A DNA stretch of 19,761 bases from Eubacterium sp. (GTDB taxonomy: Bacteria; Bacillota; Clostridia; Lachnospirales; Lachnospiraceae): positions 1-19,761 of the forward strand of contig JALFIK010000143.1 in the NCBI GenBank assembly GCA_022776205.1, read 5' to 3'. Each line of letters opens with the position of its first letter. The first letter of the stretch is position 1. The translations under genes were made by a program, and so were the position numbers. Below are positions 1-6,891 of the stretch, piece by piece. Under the pieces are notes generated by a model, which was given only the letters and a program-made list of their open reading frames with translations, had not been told where the DNA came from and searched no databases.

Positions 1-49
1 TATGCAGCAAGTTTTGGGTTATACTAAGAAAGAAACAATAAAAATATAA
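1..49 (+). other. 3' end of an upstream gene, frame undecided
   Basis: All three forward frames enter the window open and stop quickly, at 25-27, 39-41 and 47-49, so the end of a preceding gene probably lies here. Eight to fifteen codons are too few to identify it or choose the frame. In glucitol/sorbitol PTS operons the EIIBC gene usually precedes the EIIA gene, so that is the expected neighbour; this is inference from the next gene only. The rest of the gap to position 80 is AT-rich and holds only the next gene's ribosome binding site. Confidence 0.3.
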
Positions 50-80
50 TTATTCGATTAAAAAAGAGGAGTTTAGTATT

Positions 81-446
81 ATGAAGGTTATTTATGAGAA
101 CAAAGTCAAAGCATTAGGAGCTTGTGTGGAAGAATTTAAGGAAATGGGATTCTTCATTATGTTTGGTGACAATGCACCGGACGAATTAAAAGATTACTGC
201 TACAGTGTGAGCGTTAATCCAATTGACGGAGAAATCAGACCGGGACAGATTTTCAAAGTAGATGATCAGGAATATAAGATTACTGCAGTGGGAGAAGAAG
301 CTCCCGTCACTTTAAAGGGTCTTGGTCATTGTACCGTAAACTTCAGCGGTGCTACTGAAGTAGAATTACCGGGGACCATCTATGTGGAAAACAAGGAGAT
401 GCCGGAAGTAAAAGTTGGAACCGTCTTCCAGATTATTGAACCTTAA
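81..446 (+). CDS. srlB: PTS glucitol/sorbitol-type EIIA component
   Basis: A 121-residue protein matching the single-domain EIIA of the glucitol/sorbitol phosphotransferase family (GutA/SrlB). This cytoplasmic subunit takes phosphate from HPr and passes it to the EIIB domain that phosphorylates the incoming hexitol. Family-like blocks are MKVIYENKV at 1-9, APDELKDYC at 32-40, ITAVG at 67-71, LGHCTVNFSGA at 81-91 and ELPGTIYV at 95-102. H83 in the LGH block is the only histidine in the protein, so it is the only possible phospho-histidine. The ATG is supported by an AGAGGAG ribosome binding site 10 nt or so upstream. It is probably the last gene of a PTS operon that begins outside the window, because a terminator follows. 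Which hexitol is carried cannot be told from this subunit. Confidence 0.88.
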   Translation: MKVIYENKVKALGACVEEFKEMGFFIMFGDNAPDELKDYCYSVSVNPIDGEIRPGQIFKVDDQEYKITAVGEEAPVTLKGLGHCTVNFSGATEVELPGTIYVENKEMPEVKVGTVFQIIEP

Positions 447-492
447 TTTTGATTTGTTTTGCCGGAATAATAGGAAACTCCGACGGTTAAAA

Positions 493-524
493 TGATAAAA
501 ATATGACTTTCTTCTATTTTATCA
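493..524. repeat. AT-rich inverted repeat in the PTS downstream region
   Basis: TGATAAAAATA at 493-503 faces TATTTTATCA at 515-524 with an 11-nt loop and a single bulged A. It lacks a T tract and is nearly all A-T pairs, so it is a weak terminator candidate. It could be an mRNA 3'-end structure or a binding site. Confidence 0.35.
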
Positions 525-545
525 GATAAATCAGTTCGTTACCGG

Positions 546-601
546 AAGAAGAGTCGCAAACAATGAACATATGTTCACAAGTTGCGGCTCTTCTTTCTTT
601 A
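546..601 (+). terminator. Strong intrinsic terminator after the PTS gene
   Basis: AAGAAGAGTCGCAA at 546-559 pairs with TTGCGGCTCTTCTT at 582-595 over 14 bp with one G-U pair, followed by a T-rich tail (TTCTTTCTTT). The loop contains a second perfect palindrome, TGAACATATGTTCA at 564-577, which would extend the hairpin upward. It separates the PTS operon from the transporter genes. Confidence 0.8.
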
Positions 602-610
602 TGTTAAAAT
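582..610 (+). promoter_or_regulatory. Possible promoter overlapping the terminator arm
   Basis: TTGCGG at 582-587 and TAAAAT at 605-610 are separated by exactly 17 nt and lie 41 nt before the permease start codon. The -35 matches consensus at only three of six bases and sits in the terminator's 3' arm, so this is tentative. No better promoter is visible before the permease gene. Confidence 0.35.
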
Positions 611-650
611 CATCGGTAGGGATACAATTGGGAGAAAAGGAGAAGGCACT

Positions 651-2003
651 ATGGAACAAATACTTGCGATTGCTATTTTTGTTGTTATGTTCACATTGAT
701 CATATCAGAAAAAATAGAGAGACACATTGTTACACTTGGGTGTGGAATCGGGACGATTCTGTTTGTTTTTATCATCTCCATGCATAGTATGACGGCGGTG
801 ATGGAAACATTAAATATAAGAAATATTTTTACGCTGGGTTTCTGGTATGAGACGGGGACTGTGACAGAGGCGACAAAGGGAATTAATTGGGCGACGATCA
901 TATTTCTCATGGGAATGATGATCATGGTGGAAGGAATGGCGCGGGCCGGATTTTTTCGCTGGCTCTGCCTTACGATTGCCAAAATGGTACAATATAAAGT
1001 TGTGCCGATTTTCCTTACTTTTATGATCATGTCCTTTGTGCTGGCCATGTTTATTGACAGTATTACGGTTATATTATTTCTGGCAGCAGTGACAGCGGAG
1101 CTTTCCGGTTTATTGGATTTTAATCCGGTTCCCTTTATTTTGTCAGAGATATTTTGTGCAAATCTGGGAGGATCTGCGACCATGTGCGGGGATCCGCCGA
1201 ATATTATTATCGGAACTTCTCTGCATTACTCTTTTGCGGATTTTATTTCGAATACGGGTGTCATGGCGTTTGTCTGTCTTGGGTTCGTCATTTTTTATTT
1301 TTATTTTGCCTTCCGTAAAGAACTCGTGGCGGGCAAAAATGTCCGGTATATTCCGAAGGAAAAATTATCACCGGCATCAGCAATCACCAGTAAAGCAGAC
1401 TTTATCAAAAGCAGTATCATCTTTTTCTTTGCTGTCACTCTTTTGGTGACCCATGCACAGACCGGGCTGAGTGTTGCTTTTATCGGTATCGTTATCGCTG
1501 CACTCACTCTGCTTGCTTCCGGGGAGGATGCAGGCAAGGTGATTAAGAAGGTGGATTTTAAGACAATTCTGTTTTTCATCGGTTTGTTTGTAGTCGTTGG
1601 TGGGTTGGAGGAGACCGGTGTACTGGAAACGATTGCGGATCTGATCGGAAAAATCAGTGGTGGAAATCTTGTCGTGATGATTGCTATCATTCTCTGGGTA
1701 TCTGCGGGATTCAGTGCAGTGGTGGATAATATTCCCTTTGCAGCAACCATGCTGCCTGTGATTAAAACGCTGGCGGCAGCCGGAGGAGTGAACCTGCCGG
1801 TTCTTGCATGGACGCTGGCCGTCGGAACAGATATCGGCGGTAGTGCCACGCCAATCGGAGCATCGGCAAATGTGGTCGGAATGGCAATCGCAGAAAAGGA
1901 AGGCTATAAAGTCACCTGGGGGCGATATTGCCGGACGGCGATTCCGGCTACGGTGCTTGTAATCGGCATTTCAATGATGATGATTTATCTGCGTTATGTT
2001 TAA
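651..2003 (+). CDS. ArsB/NhaD-superfamily (SLC13-like) ion permease
   Basis: A 450-residue integral membrane protein with about 10-12 hydrophobic segments, built as two homologous halves. Each half has a hydrophobic IIFLMG/ILFFIG stretch (83-88, 306-311) followed by a glycine-rich signature: GGSATMCGDPPNIIIG at 173-188 and DIGGSATPIGASANVVG at 394-410. The GDPPNIIIG loop is typical of the ArsB/NhaD and P-protein branch of the ion transporter superfamily, which moves Na+/H+, arsenite or dicarboxylates. The substrate is not predictable here. The in-frame TTG at 582 would add 23 residues encoded inside the terminator; I prefer ATG 651, which follows AAGGAGAAGG at a normal distance. The MATE gene begins 9 nt after the stop, so the two are probably co-transcribed. 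Confidence 0.82.
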   Translation: MEQILAIAIFVVMFTLIISEKIERHIVTLGCGIGTILFVFIISMHSMTAVMETLNIRNIFTLGFWYETGTVTEATKGINWATIIFLMGMMIMVEGMARAGFFRWLCLTIAKMVQYKVVPIFLTFMIMSFVLAMFIDSITVILFLAAVTAELSGLLDFNPVPFILSEIFCANLGGSATMCGDPPNIIIGTSLHYSFADFISNTGVMAFVCLGFVIFYFYFAFRKELVAGKNVRYIPKEKLSPASAITSKADFIKSSIIFFFAVTLLVTHAQTGLSVAFIGIVIAALTLLASGEDAGKVIKKVDFKTILFFIGLFVVVGGLEETGVLETIADLIGKISGGNLVVMIAIILWVSAGFSAVVDNIPFAATMLPVIKTLAAAGGVNLPVLAWTLAVGTDIGGSATPIGASANVVGMAIAEKEGYKVTWGRYCRTAIPATVLVIGISMMMIYLRYV

Positions 2004-2012
2004 AGGAGATTT

Positions 2013-3344
2013 ATGAAAATTCAACTGTCAGAGCATTTTACGTACAAAAAATTATTGAAATTTGTTATTCCATCAATAGTCATGATGATATTTACTTCTA
2101 TTTACAGTGTGGTGGACGGCCTTTTCGTATCAAATTTTGTAGGGAAGACAGCACTGGCGGCAGTGAACCTGATTATGCCGTTTATTATGGGACTGTCGTC
2201 GCTGGGATTTATGATCGGTACCGGCGGCAGTGCCATTGTGGCGAAAACACTGGGGGAAGGAAAGAAGAAAGAAGCCAATGAATATTTTTCCATGCTCGTT
2301 TATGTGACCATTGTGGGAGGAGTTGCCATAAGCGTCGCCGGGATGTTTCTCACCCGTCCGGTCAGTATTGCCCTGGGTGCCCGGGGGAAATTATTATCGG
2401 ATTGTATTTTGTATGGACGTCTTTCTTTCCTGTCCCTTACGGCTTTTATGCTTCAGAATGTGTTCCAGAGTTTCTTTGTGGCGGCGCAAAAACCCCGGCT
2501 TGGTTTATATGTGGTTCTTTCTGCGGGGGTTTCCAATATTGTTCTGGATTATATATTTATTGTTGTTTTACAGTTTGGCGTGGCAGGAGCGGCACTTGGT
2601 ACAGTGTGCGGGGAATTCATCGGGGGTCTGTTCCCTCTTTTTTATTTTGCCAGAAAAAATTCCAGCCTTCTTCGTCTGGGAAAGACAAGATTTTGTGGCA
2701 GAATCCTAAGAAAAACAAGCATCAATGGTTCTTCGGAATTGATGACCCATCTGTCCAGCTCTCTTGTTAATTCCATCTATAATCTGCAACTGATGCGTTT
2801 TGCCGGCGAGGATGGAGTGGCAGCATATGGTACAATTATGTATGTCAATTTTATTTTTATTGCGATTTTCCTTGGATATTCTATCGGAAGTGCACCGATT
2901 GTCAGTTTCCATTACGGTGCAGGAAATGAGGATGAACTTAAGAATCTTTTTAAGAAGAGCCTTACCCTGGTGGGAAGCTGGGGACTGATGCTTTTTTGCC
3001 TTGCCCAGATGATTGCGGCTCCCCTGTCCCATATTTTTGTCGGATACGATGTCGGACTGATGGAGCTTACCAGGCACGGTTTTCGAATTTTCTGCCTGGT
3101 TTATCTGCTTAACGGTTTTAATATTTATGGATCATCTTTCTTTACCGCACTGAATAACGGATTGATTTCTGCTTTGATTTCCTTTTTAAGGACACTGGTG
3201 TTTCAGCTGACGGTCCTGATTGTCCTGCCGGAAATACTTGGAATTGACGGTGTGTGGGGTTCTGTTGTGCTTGCAGAACTGCTGACAGTGTGTGTGACGG
3301 TTACTTTTTTTATCAGTCAGCGGAAAAAATATCATTATGTATAG
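2013..3344 (+). CDS. MATE family multidrug/cation antiporter
   Basis: A 443-residue, twelve-helix membrane protein of the MATE (DinF/NorM/MepA-like) family, which exports drugs or metabolites in exchange for Na+ or H+. Recognisable features are the N-terminal FVIPSIVMMIFTSIYSVVDG segment (17-36) with the conserved VDGLFVSNFVG, then LAAVNLIMP, GTGGSAIVAKTLGEGKKKEA, and the mirrored second half with the IGSAPIVSFHYGAGN block. Length is normal for the family. The ATG follows AAAGGAGAT at a normal spacing. It sits 9 nt behind the ArsB/NhaD-type permease, suggesting one transcript; the substrate is unknown, and no nearby regulator of MarR or TetR type hints at one. Confidence 0.9.
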   Translation: MKIQLSEHFTYKKLLKFVIPSIVMMIFTSIYSVVDGLFVSNFVGKTALAAVNLIMPFIMGLSSLGFMIGTGGSAIVAKTLGEGKKKEANEYFSMLVYVTIVGGVAISVAGMFLTRPVSIALGARGKLLSDCILYGRLSFLSLTAFMLQNVFQSFFVAAQKPRLGLYVVLSAGVSNIVLDYIFIVVLQFGVAGAALGTVCGEFIGGLFPLFYFARKNSSLLRLGKTRFCGRILRKTSINGSSELMTHLSSSLVNSIYNLQLMRFAGEDGVAAYGTIMYVNFIFIAIFLGYSIGSAPIVSFHYGAGNEDELKNLFKKSLTLVGSWGLMLFCLAQMIAAPLSHIFVGYDVGLMELTRHGFRIFCLVYLLNGFNIYGSSFFTALNNGLISALISFLRTLVFQLTVLIVLPEILGIDGVWGSVVLAELLTVCVTVTFFISQRKKYHYV

Positions 3345-3354
3345 CAAAAAATAC

Positions 3355-3383
3355 TTCTGTCATGTTCTGGCATATGGTATACT
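3355..3383 (+). promoter_or_regulatory. Extended -10 promoter for the diguanylate cyclase gene
   Basis: TATACT at 3378-3383 is preceded by TGG (a TGn extended -10). The 17-nt-spaced hexamer TTCTGT at 3355-3360 is a poor -35, which extended -10 promoters tolerate. It lies about 40 nt before the ribosome binding site at 3413. Confidence 0.5.
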
Positions 3384-3423
3384 TTAGGAAGTTACAACAC
3401 GAAAGATGAAATGGGAGACTTTT

Positions 3424-3447
3424 ATGACGACAGTAGCAATTTTTTAA
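3424..3447 (+). other. Seven-codon open frame with good RBS, in frame with the GGDEF gene
   Basis: ATG 3424 has a GGGAG ribosome binding site at 3413-3417, 6 nt upstream, and reads MTTVAIF before a TAA at 3445-3447. The same frame then resumes two codons later as ATG 3454 of the GGDEF gene, which has no ribosome binding site of its own. This is either the true N-terminus of that gene broken by a nonsense codon, or a mini-cistron feeding translation by reinitiation. Confidence 0.5.
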
Positions 3448-3453
3448 ATTTCC

Positions 3454-4638
3454 ATGGAAATTTGGGGAATCATAATATGTATGATTGCCCTGGTAGGAAT
3501 ATTGGTGGCAAGAACGATGTTTGGCAACGGTCAGAATCTTAAACTTCTGATGGAGTTTCTTTGCATACTCCTTCTTATTAACGACGTTCTCGCATGGATA
3601 TTCAGGGGAAGACCCGGGGAGATGGCCGGCTGGATTACACAGATCAGTAATTTTATGGTGTTTTGTGTAAATTATGTGATTATGAGTGTGGCAGCAGTAT
3701 TTATCTGGAGATCCATTGGAGTTTCGGGAAGGAAACCGCGCAGGATTTATGCAGTGTTTGGGCTTAGTATTCTAGGCATTCTTCTTTTAATTGTGTCACA
3801 GTTTAATCAGATGTTTTATTATTTTGATGTACATAACATATATCACAGGGGGAAATACTTCCTTATCACCCAGATTATTGCTATTGTCGGCATGTCCCTT
3901 ATTATGACGGTTCTCATTCAGTACAGAAAATTCCTGGAAAATTCGGTTTTCTGGGCGATGTTGTCTTATTTTATTCTTCCTGCGGCAGCAACGATTACAC
4001 TGATGCTTTATTATGGCCTGTCTCTGCAGAATATGGCCATTGTCATTTCTACACAGATTATGTTTATTGTCGACATTATTCAAATGGCGAATCGCCTGAA
4101 TCGTTCTCAGAGTGATTATCAGAAGGCAAGGATGGAGGCGGAGCATGATGCCATGACCGGATTGTGGAATAAAACTTTCGGGATGGCTTATATCACAGAT
4201 TATATGGATAAAATGCAGGAGGGAGATTCCGCTGCACTGTTTTTTGCGGATATAGACAGCTTTAAAAATGTAAATGATACATACGGCCATATGGTTGGGG
4301 ATTACTGGATTAAAGAAGTTGCAAATATTCTGGAATCCGTTTTTAGAAGGGAAGATATTGTGTGCCGGTTTGGAGGGGATGAATATCTGATTCTTCTGAA
4401 AGGCATGTGCCGCGAGGAAGTCCTCAGAGAGAAAATATTACAGTTTGAAAAAATTCTGGAGAGGAAATCTTTAGAACAGGGACAGAGAATCCGGTGTAGT
4501 TTTGGCATTTGCCGGATTATGGGGAAAGGATGTCAGATTGATCGCTGTATTGATTTGGCAGACCGGGCATTATATGAAGCAAAGCAGGAAAAAACATCTT
4601 CTGTTGTTATATATCAGATGACAGATAGCGGGGAATAG
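3454..4638 (+). CDS. Membrane-bound GGDEF diguanylate cyclase (5' end interrupted by a stop)
   Basis: A 394-residue protein with about six or seven transmembrane helices in residues 1-215 (no recognised sensor fold) and a C-terminal GGDEF domain at about 225-390. The domain starts with HDAMTGLWNK (231-240), has the FADIDSFKNVND metal/GTP site (D266, D268), and the active loop GGDEY at 307-311, an accepted variant. RRED at 298-301 is five residues before GGDEY, the exact layout of the RxxD inhibitory site, so c-di-GMP feedback control is expected. It should make cyclic di-GMP at the membrane. The start is a problem: ATG 3454 lacks a ribosome binding site, whereas ATG 3424 in the same frame has a good one but is cut off by TAA at 3445. 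The SorC-type gene begins 1 nt after the stop, so the two are probably co-transcribed. Confidence 0.85.
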   Translation: MEIWGIIICMIALVGILVARTMFGNGQNLKLLMEFLCILLLINDVLAWIFRGRPGEMAGWITQISNFMVFCVNYVIMSVAAVFIWRSIGVSGRKPRRIYAVFGLSILGILLLIVSQFNQMFYYFDVHNIYHRGKYFLITQIIAIVGMSLIMTVLIQYRKFLENSVFWAMLSYFILPAAATITLMLYYGLSLQNMAIVISTQIMFIVDIIQMANRLNRSQSDYQKARMEAEHDAMTGLWNKTFGMAYITDYMDKMQEGDSAALFFADIDSFKNVNDTYGHMVGDYWIKEVANILESVFRREDIVCRFGGDEYLILLKGMCREEVLREKILQFEKILERKSLEQGQRIRCSFGICRIMGKGCQIDRCIDLADRALYEAKQEKTSSVVIYQMTDSGE

Positions 4639-4639
4639 A

Positions 4640-5593
4640 ATGGATAAGAAGAAAATCAATCAGGCAATCCGGATTGCCAAAATGTATTATGAACTGCACT
4701 ACAACCAGTTAGAAATTGCACAAAAGGAAGGAATCAGCAAGTCCTCCGTAAGCCGGATTTTAAAATCGGCAATGGATATGGGAGTGATCGAGGTCAGGAT
4801 TAAGGATTCTGTTTTTATGGAAAGTGAGCTGGAAGATGCGCTCATTTCCCGTTTTCCTTTATTAAAAAGAGCGGTGATCGTTCCGGATCTGGTAAACAAT
4901 CCTCAGATTCTGATGCAGGATGTCTGTGCCGCCCTGGCGGATGATCTTCCGAGATATATAAAAAATAATAGTGTGATCGGTGTGACATGGGGCCATGTCC
5001 TGGGTGTTCTTTCCAAACAGCTGCCGAAAATGAAAAGAAAAGGAGTTTCCGTGATTCAGCTTACGGGAGGCTACTCCCGGGCAGTTTTTGAATCGGGTGC
5101 CCTGGATGTTTTAAAAAACTTTGTGGACAGCGTGGGAGGAACCGGTTATCAGATTCCTGCTCCTGCGATGGTAGATAAGCCTTTTATTGTGGAGGCATTA
5201 AAACAGGATTCCCAGATTGGAGAGATTTTAAGGATGGCACAAGTCTGTCAGACAGCAATCTTTTCCGTGGGAAATCTGGAGAGACCATCCATTGTTTATG
5301 AGATGGGACTGATTGATGAAAAAGATTATCGGGATTTTAGTAAAAGAGGGGCAGTCGGAGACTGCTGCTCTCATTTTATTAATAAAGACGGAGAAATCTT
5401 TGATGAGGAAATTGATGCCCGGGTCGTCGGTGCATCTTTGGAAACAATAAAAAAAATACCGAATAAATTGCTGATTGCCGTGGGAAAGCAAAAGGCGAAA
5501 ATTCTTGCAGCCGCACTAAAAGGAGGTTTGGCAGACAGCCTTTATATCGATGAACCGACGGCGGAGGAAATTGTGAGAAGTATTCCTATTTAA
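4640..5593 (+). CDS. SorC/DeoR-type sugar-binding transcriptional regulator
   Basis: A 317-residue regulator: an N-terminal helix-turn-helix at about 20-45 (NQLEIAQKEGISKSSVSRIL) and a C-terminal SorC-type sugar-phosphate-binding domain from about 60 to 317. Family marks are GVTWGHVL in the first binding loop, QLTGG, and GAVGDCCSHFINKDG near the C-terminus. Members such as Bacillus DeoR and CggR bind DNA and release it, or bind it, on meeting a phosphorylated sugar. Length is typical. The ATG overlaps no other gene but is 1 nt from the diguanylate cyclase stop, with GGGGAAT serving as ribosome binding site. No sugar operon is adjacent; its targets could be the upstream PTS operon, the downstream operon whose promoter carries an inverted repeat, or genes elsewhere. 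Confidence 0.85.
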   Translation: MDKKKINQAIRIAKMYYELHYNQLEIAQKEGISKSSVSRILKSAMDMGVIEVRIKDSVFMESELEDALISRFPLLKRAVIVPDLVNNPQILMQDVCAALADDLPRYIKNNSVIGVTWGHVLGVLSKQLPKMKRKGVSVIQLTGGYSRAVFESGALDVLKNFVDSVGGTGYQIPAPAMVDKPFIVEALKQDSQIGEILRMAQVCQTAIFSVGNLERPSIVYEMGLIDEKDYRDFSKRGAVGDCCSHFINKDGEIFDEEIDARVVGASLETIKKIPNKLLIAVGKQKAKILAAALKGGLADSLYIDEPTAEEIVRSIPI

Positions 5594-5597
5594 CCTA

Positions 5598-5626
5598 TTG
5601 ACATAGTAGAGAATAGCCAATATAAT
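5598..5626 (+). promoter_or_regulatory. Perfect sigma-A promoter of the gamma-glutamyl ligase operon
   Basis: TTGACA at 5598-5603, a 17-nt spacer and TATAAT at 5621-5626 match the housekeeping consensus at all twelve positions. Transcription should begin at about 5633. The -35 begins only 4 nt after the stop codon of the SorC-type gene. Confidence 0.85.
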
Positions 5627-5627
5627 A

Positions 5628-5689
5628 CCCTTAAACTACAATACGCTGAATCATGAAAGTAAAATTGAGTGAGTCGTATTGTTTAAGGG
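5628..5689. promoter_or_regulatory. Inverted repeat spanning the start site and leader of the ligase operon
   Basis: CCCTTAAACTACAATACG at 5628-5645 is the inverse of CGTATTGTTTAAGGG at 5675-5689, apart from a 3-nt bulge. The 3' arm abuts the AAGGAGG ribosome binding site at 5690-5696. The first few bases lie upstream of the expected start site, so an RNA hairpin would keep most but not all of the stem. It could be a paired operator (for the adjacent SorC-type regulator, perhaps) or a leader structure that controls ribosome access. Confidence 0.55.
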
Positions 5690-5703
5690 AAGGAGGCAGA
5701 GCT

Positions 5704-6891
5704 ATGGAACATTCCGTACTCGAAGAAGCAATTTATGACAGATATATTCTTCCGACAGAAAGAAAGAAGACAAAACTTTGTGGTCTGGAGTTTTCATTTG
5801 GCAAAGAAGAAAATTTAAATGTCCTGTACAATCGGTTTTGCCAGTATTATACTTATGTAAAAAATGAATTGGATAAAGAAGATCATGCAATTACCGGTAT
5901 GGGAATCAATCCTCATTTTCAGATAAATCAAAACCTGCCGGTGAAAAGTGAGAGATACCGTATGCTTCTCCATCATCTGTCTTCCTACAAAAAATATGGA
6001 AATTGTATGCTATTTCATTCTCACCCGAATTTTGGATTATTTTCCTGTGCCAGTCAGATTCAGCTTGATGTGGAAGAAAAGAATCTGCCTCTGGTGTTAA
6101 ATACATTCACCAGACTGGAACCATTAAAGGCACTGATTCTTTCCAACTCTCCCTGGGGGAAGGATAATGAGATTTTATGCAGCCGGGACGGTTTCTGGAG
6201 AAATAGTCTCCACGGGTTTAACCGCCATAACGTGGATATGTACAATCTGGAATTTGAGACGACAGAGGATGTGATTGTTTATATGAAGAGTATGAGCCTT
6301 TACTGTGTGGAGCGGGAGGGAAAATACATTAATTTTCCACCGATTCCCCTGCAACAATATTTTGGGATGAAGAAAATGAAGGGAGAATATTTTGACGGAA
6401 GGGAATATAAAACCGTTGAATTCGAACCCCGGATAGGGGACTTGCAGTATTTGCGGTCTTTTAAATTTGATGACCTTACGTTTCGGGGTACTGTGGAATT
6501 CCGGAGTGTCTGCGAACAGCCGGTGGGAGAGATTATGTCTTCCGGAGCTTTTCACGCAGGATTGATGGAAGAGGTTGCAAAACTGTCTGAATTGCTGGAA
6601 AATGATCATAGTATCTATCATCACGGATATAATGCCACAGAGCTTCGGCGGATGTTTGTGAAAAGAAAACGACCGGAGGGATTTTCCTGGAAAGAGGTTT
6701 CCGGTCTTCTTGTGAAAGTACTGAATCTGGCAGAAGATGGCCTTAAAAAACGGGGATTTGGAGAAGAAAAATTTTTGCAGCCCCTTTATGTACGGGCAGA
6801 GCAGATGTTAAGCCCGGCAAGGCAGATGGTTGAAGGAATGGAAAAAGGACGGTCGCTGGATGATTATATTGAGGAATACGGAGGGTTATAA
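5704..6891 (+). CDS. GCS2-family carboxylate-amine ligase (glutamate-cysteine ligase-like)
   Basis: A 395-residue protein resembling the GCS2 branch of the glutamine-synthetase-fold carboxylate-amine ligases, which includes YbdK, plant-type glutamate-cysteine ligase and EgtA. Visible marks are GLEFSF at 27-32 (the metal-binding acidic N-terminal strand), the SRDGFW segment at 160-165, and RGTVEFRSVCEQP at 261-273, the conserved late motif. The expected reaction is ATP-dependent formation of a gamma-glutamyl amide, but the amine acceptor is uncertain. An in-frame ATG at 5653 would add 17 residues inside the inverted repeat; I chose ATG 5704 because AAGGAGG stands 7 nt before it. Its stop overlaps the next start (TAATG), so it is translationally coupled to a second, unrelated glutamate-cysteine ligase. 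Family placement is fairly sure, substrate is not. Confidence 0.75.
   Translation: MEHSVLEEAIYDRYILPTERKKTKLCGLEFSFGKEENLNVLYNRFCQYYTYVKNELDKEDHAITGMGINPHFQINQNLPVKSERYRMLLHHLSSYKKYGNCMLFHSHPNFGLFSCASQIQLDVEEKNLPLVLNTFTRLEPLKALILSNSPWGKDNEILCSRDGFWRNSLHGFNRHNVDMYNLEFETTEDVIVYMKSMSLYCVEREGKYINFPPIPLQQYFGMKKMKGEYFDGREYKTVEFEPRIGDLQYLRSFKFDDLTFRGTVEFRSVCEQPVGEIMSSGAFHAGLMEEVAKLSELLENDHSIYHHGYNATELRRMFVKRKRPEGFSWKEVSGLLVKVLNLAEDGLKKRGFGEEKFLQPLYVRAEQMLSPARQMVEGMEKGRSLDDYIEEYGGL

Noticed and set aside
599..1849. Long antisense open frames opposite the ArsB/NhaD permease gene (194 and 182 codons)
   Set aside because: They lie wholly opposite a well-recognised membrane protein gene, lack ribosome binding sites and show no family motif; the + strand reading explains the region.
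5653..5703. Upstream ATG start for the GCS2-like ligase
   Set aside because: It lies inside the inverted repeat and has no ribosome binding site, while ATG 5704 follows AAGGAGG.
6175..6624. Antisense 149-codon open frame opposite the GCS2-like gene
   Set aside because: No ribosome binding site or domain; the + frame carries the conserved RGTVEFRSVCEQP motif.
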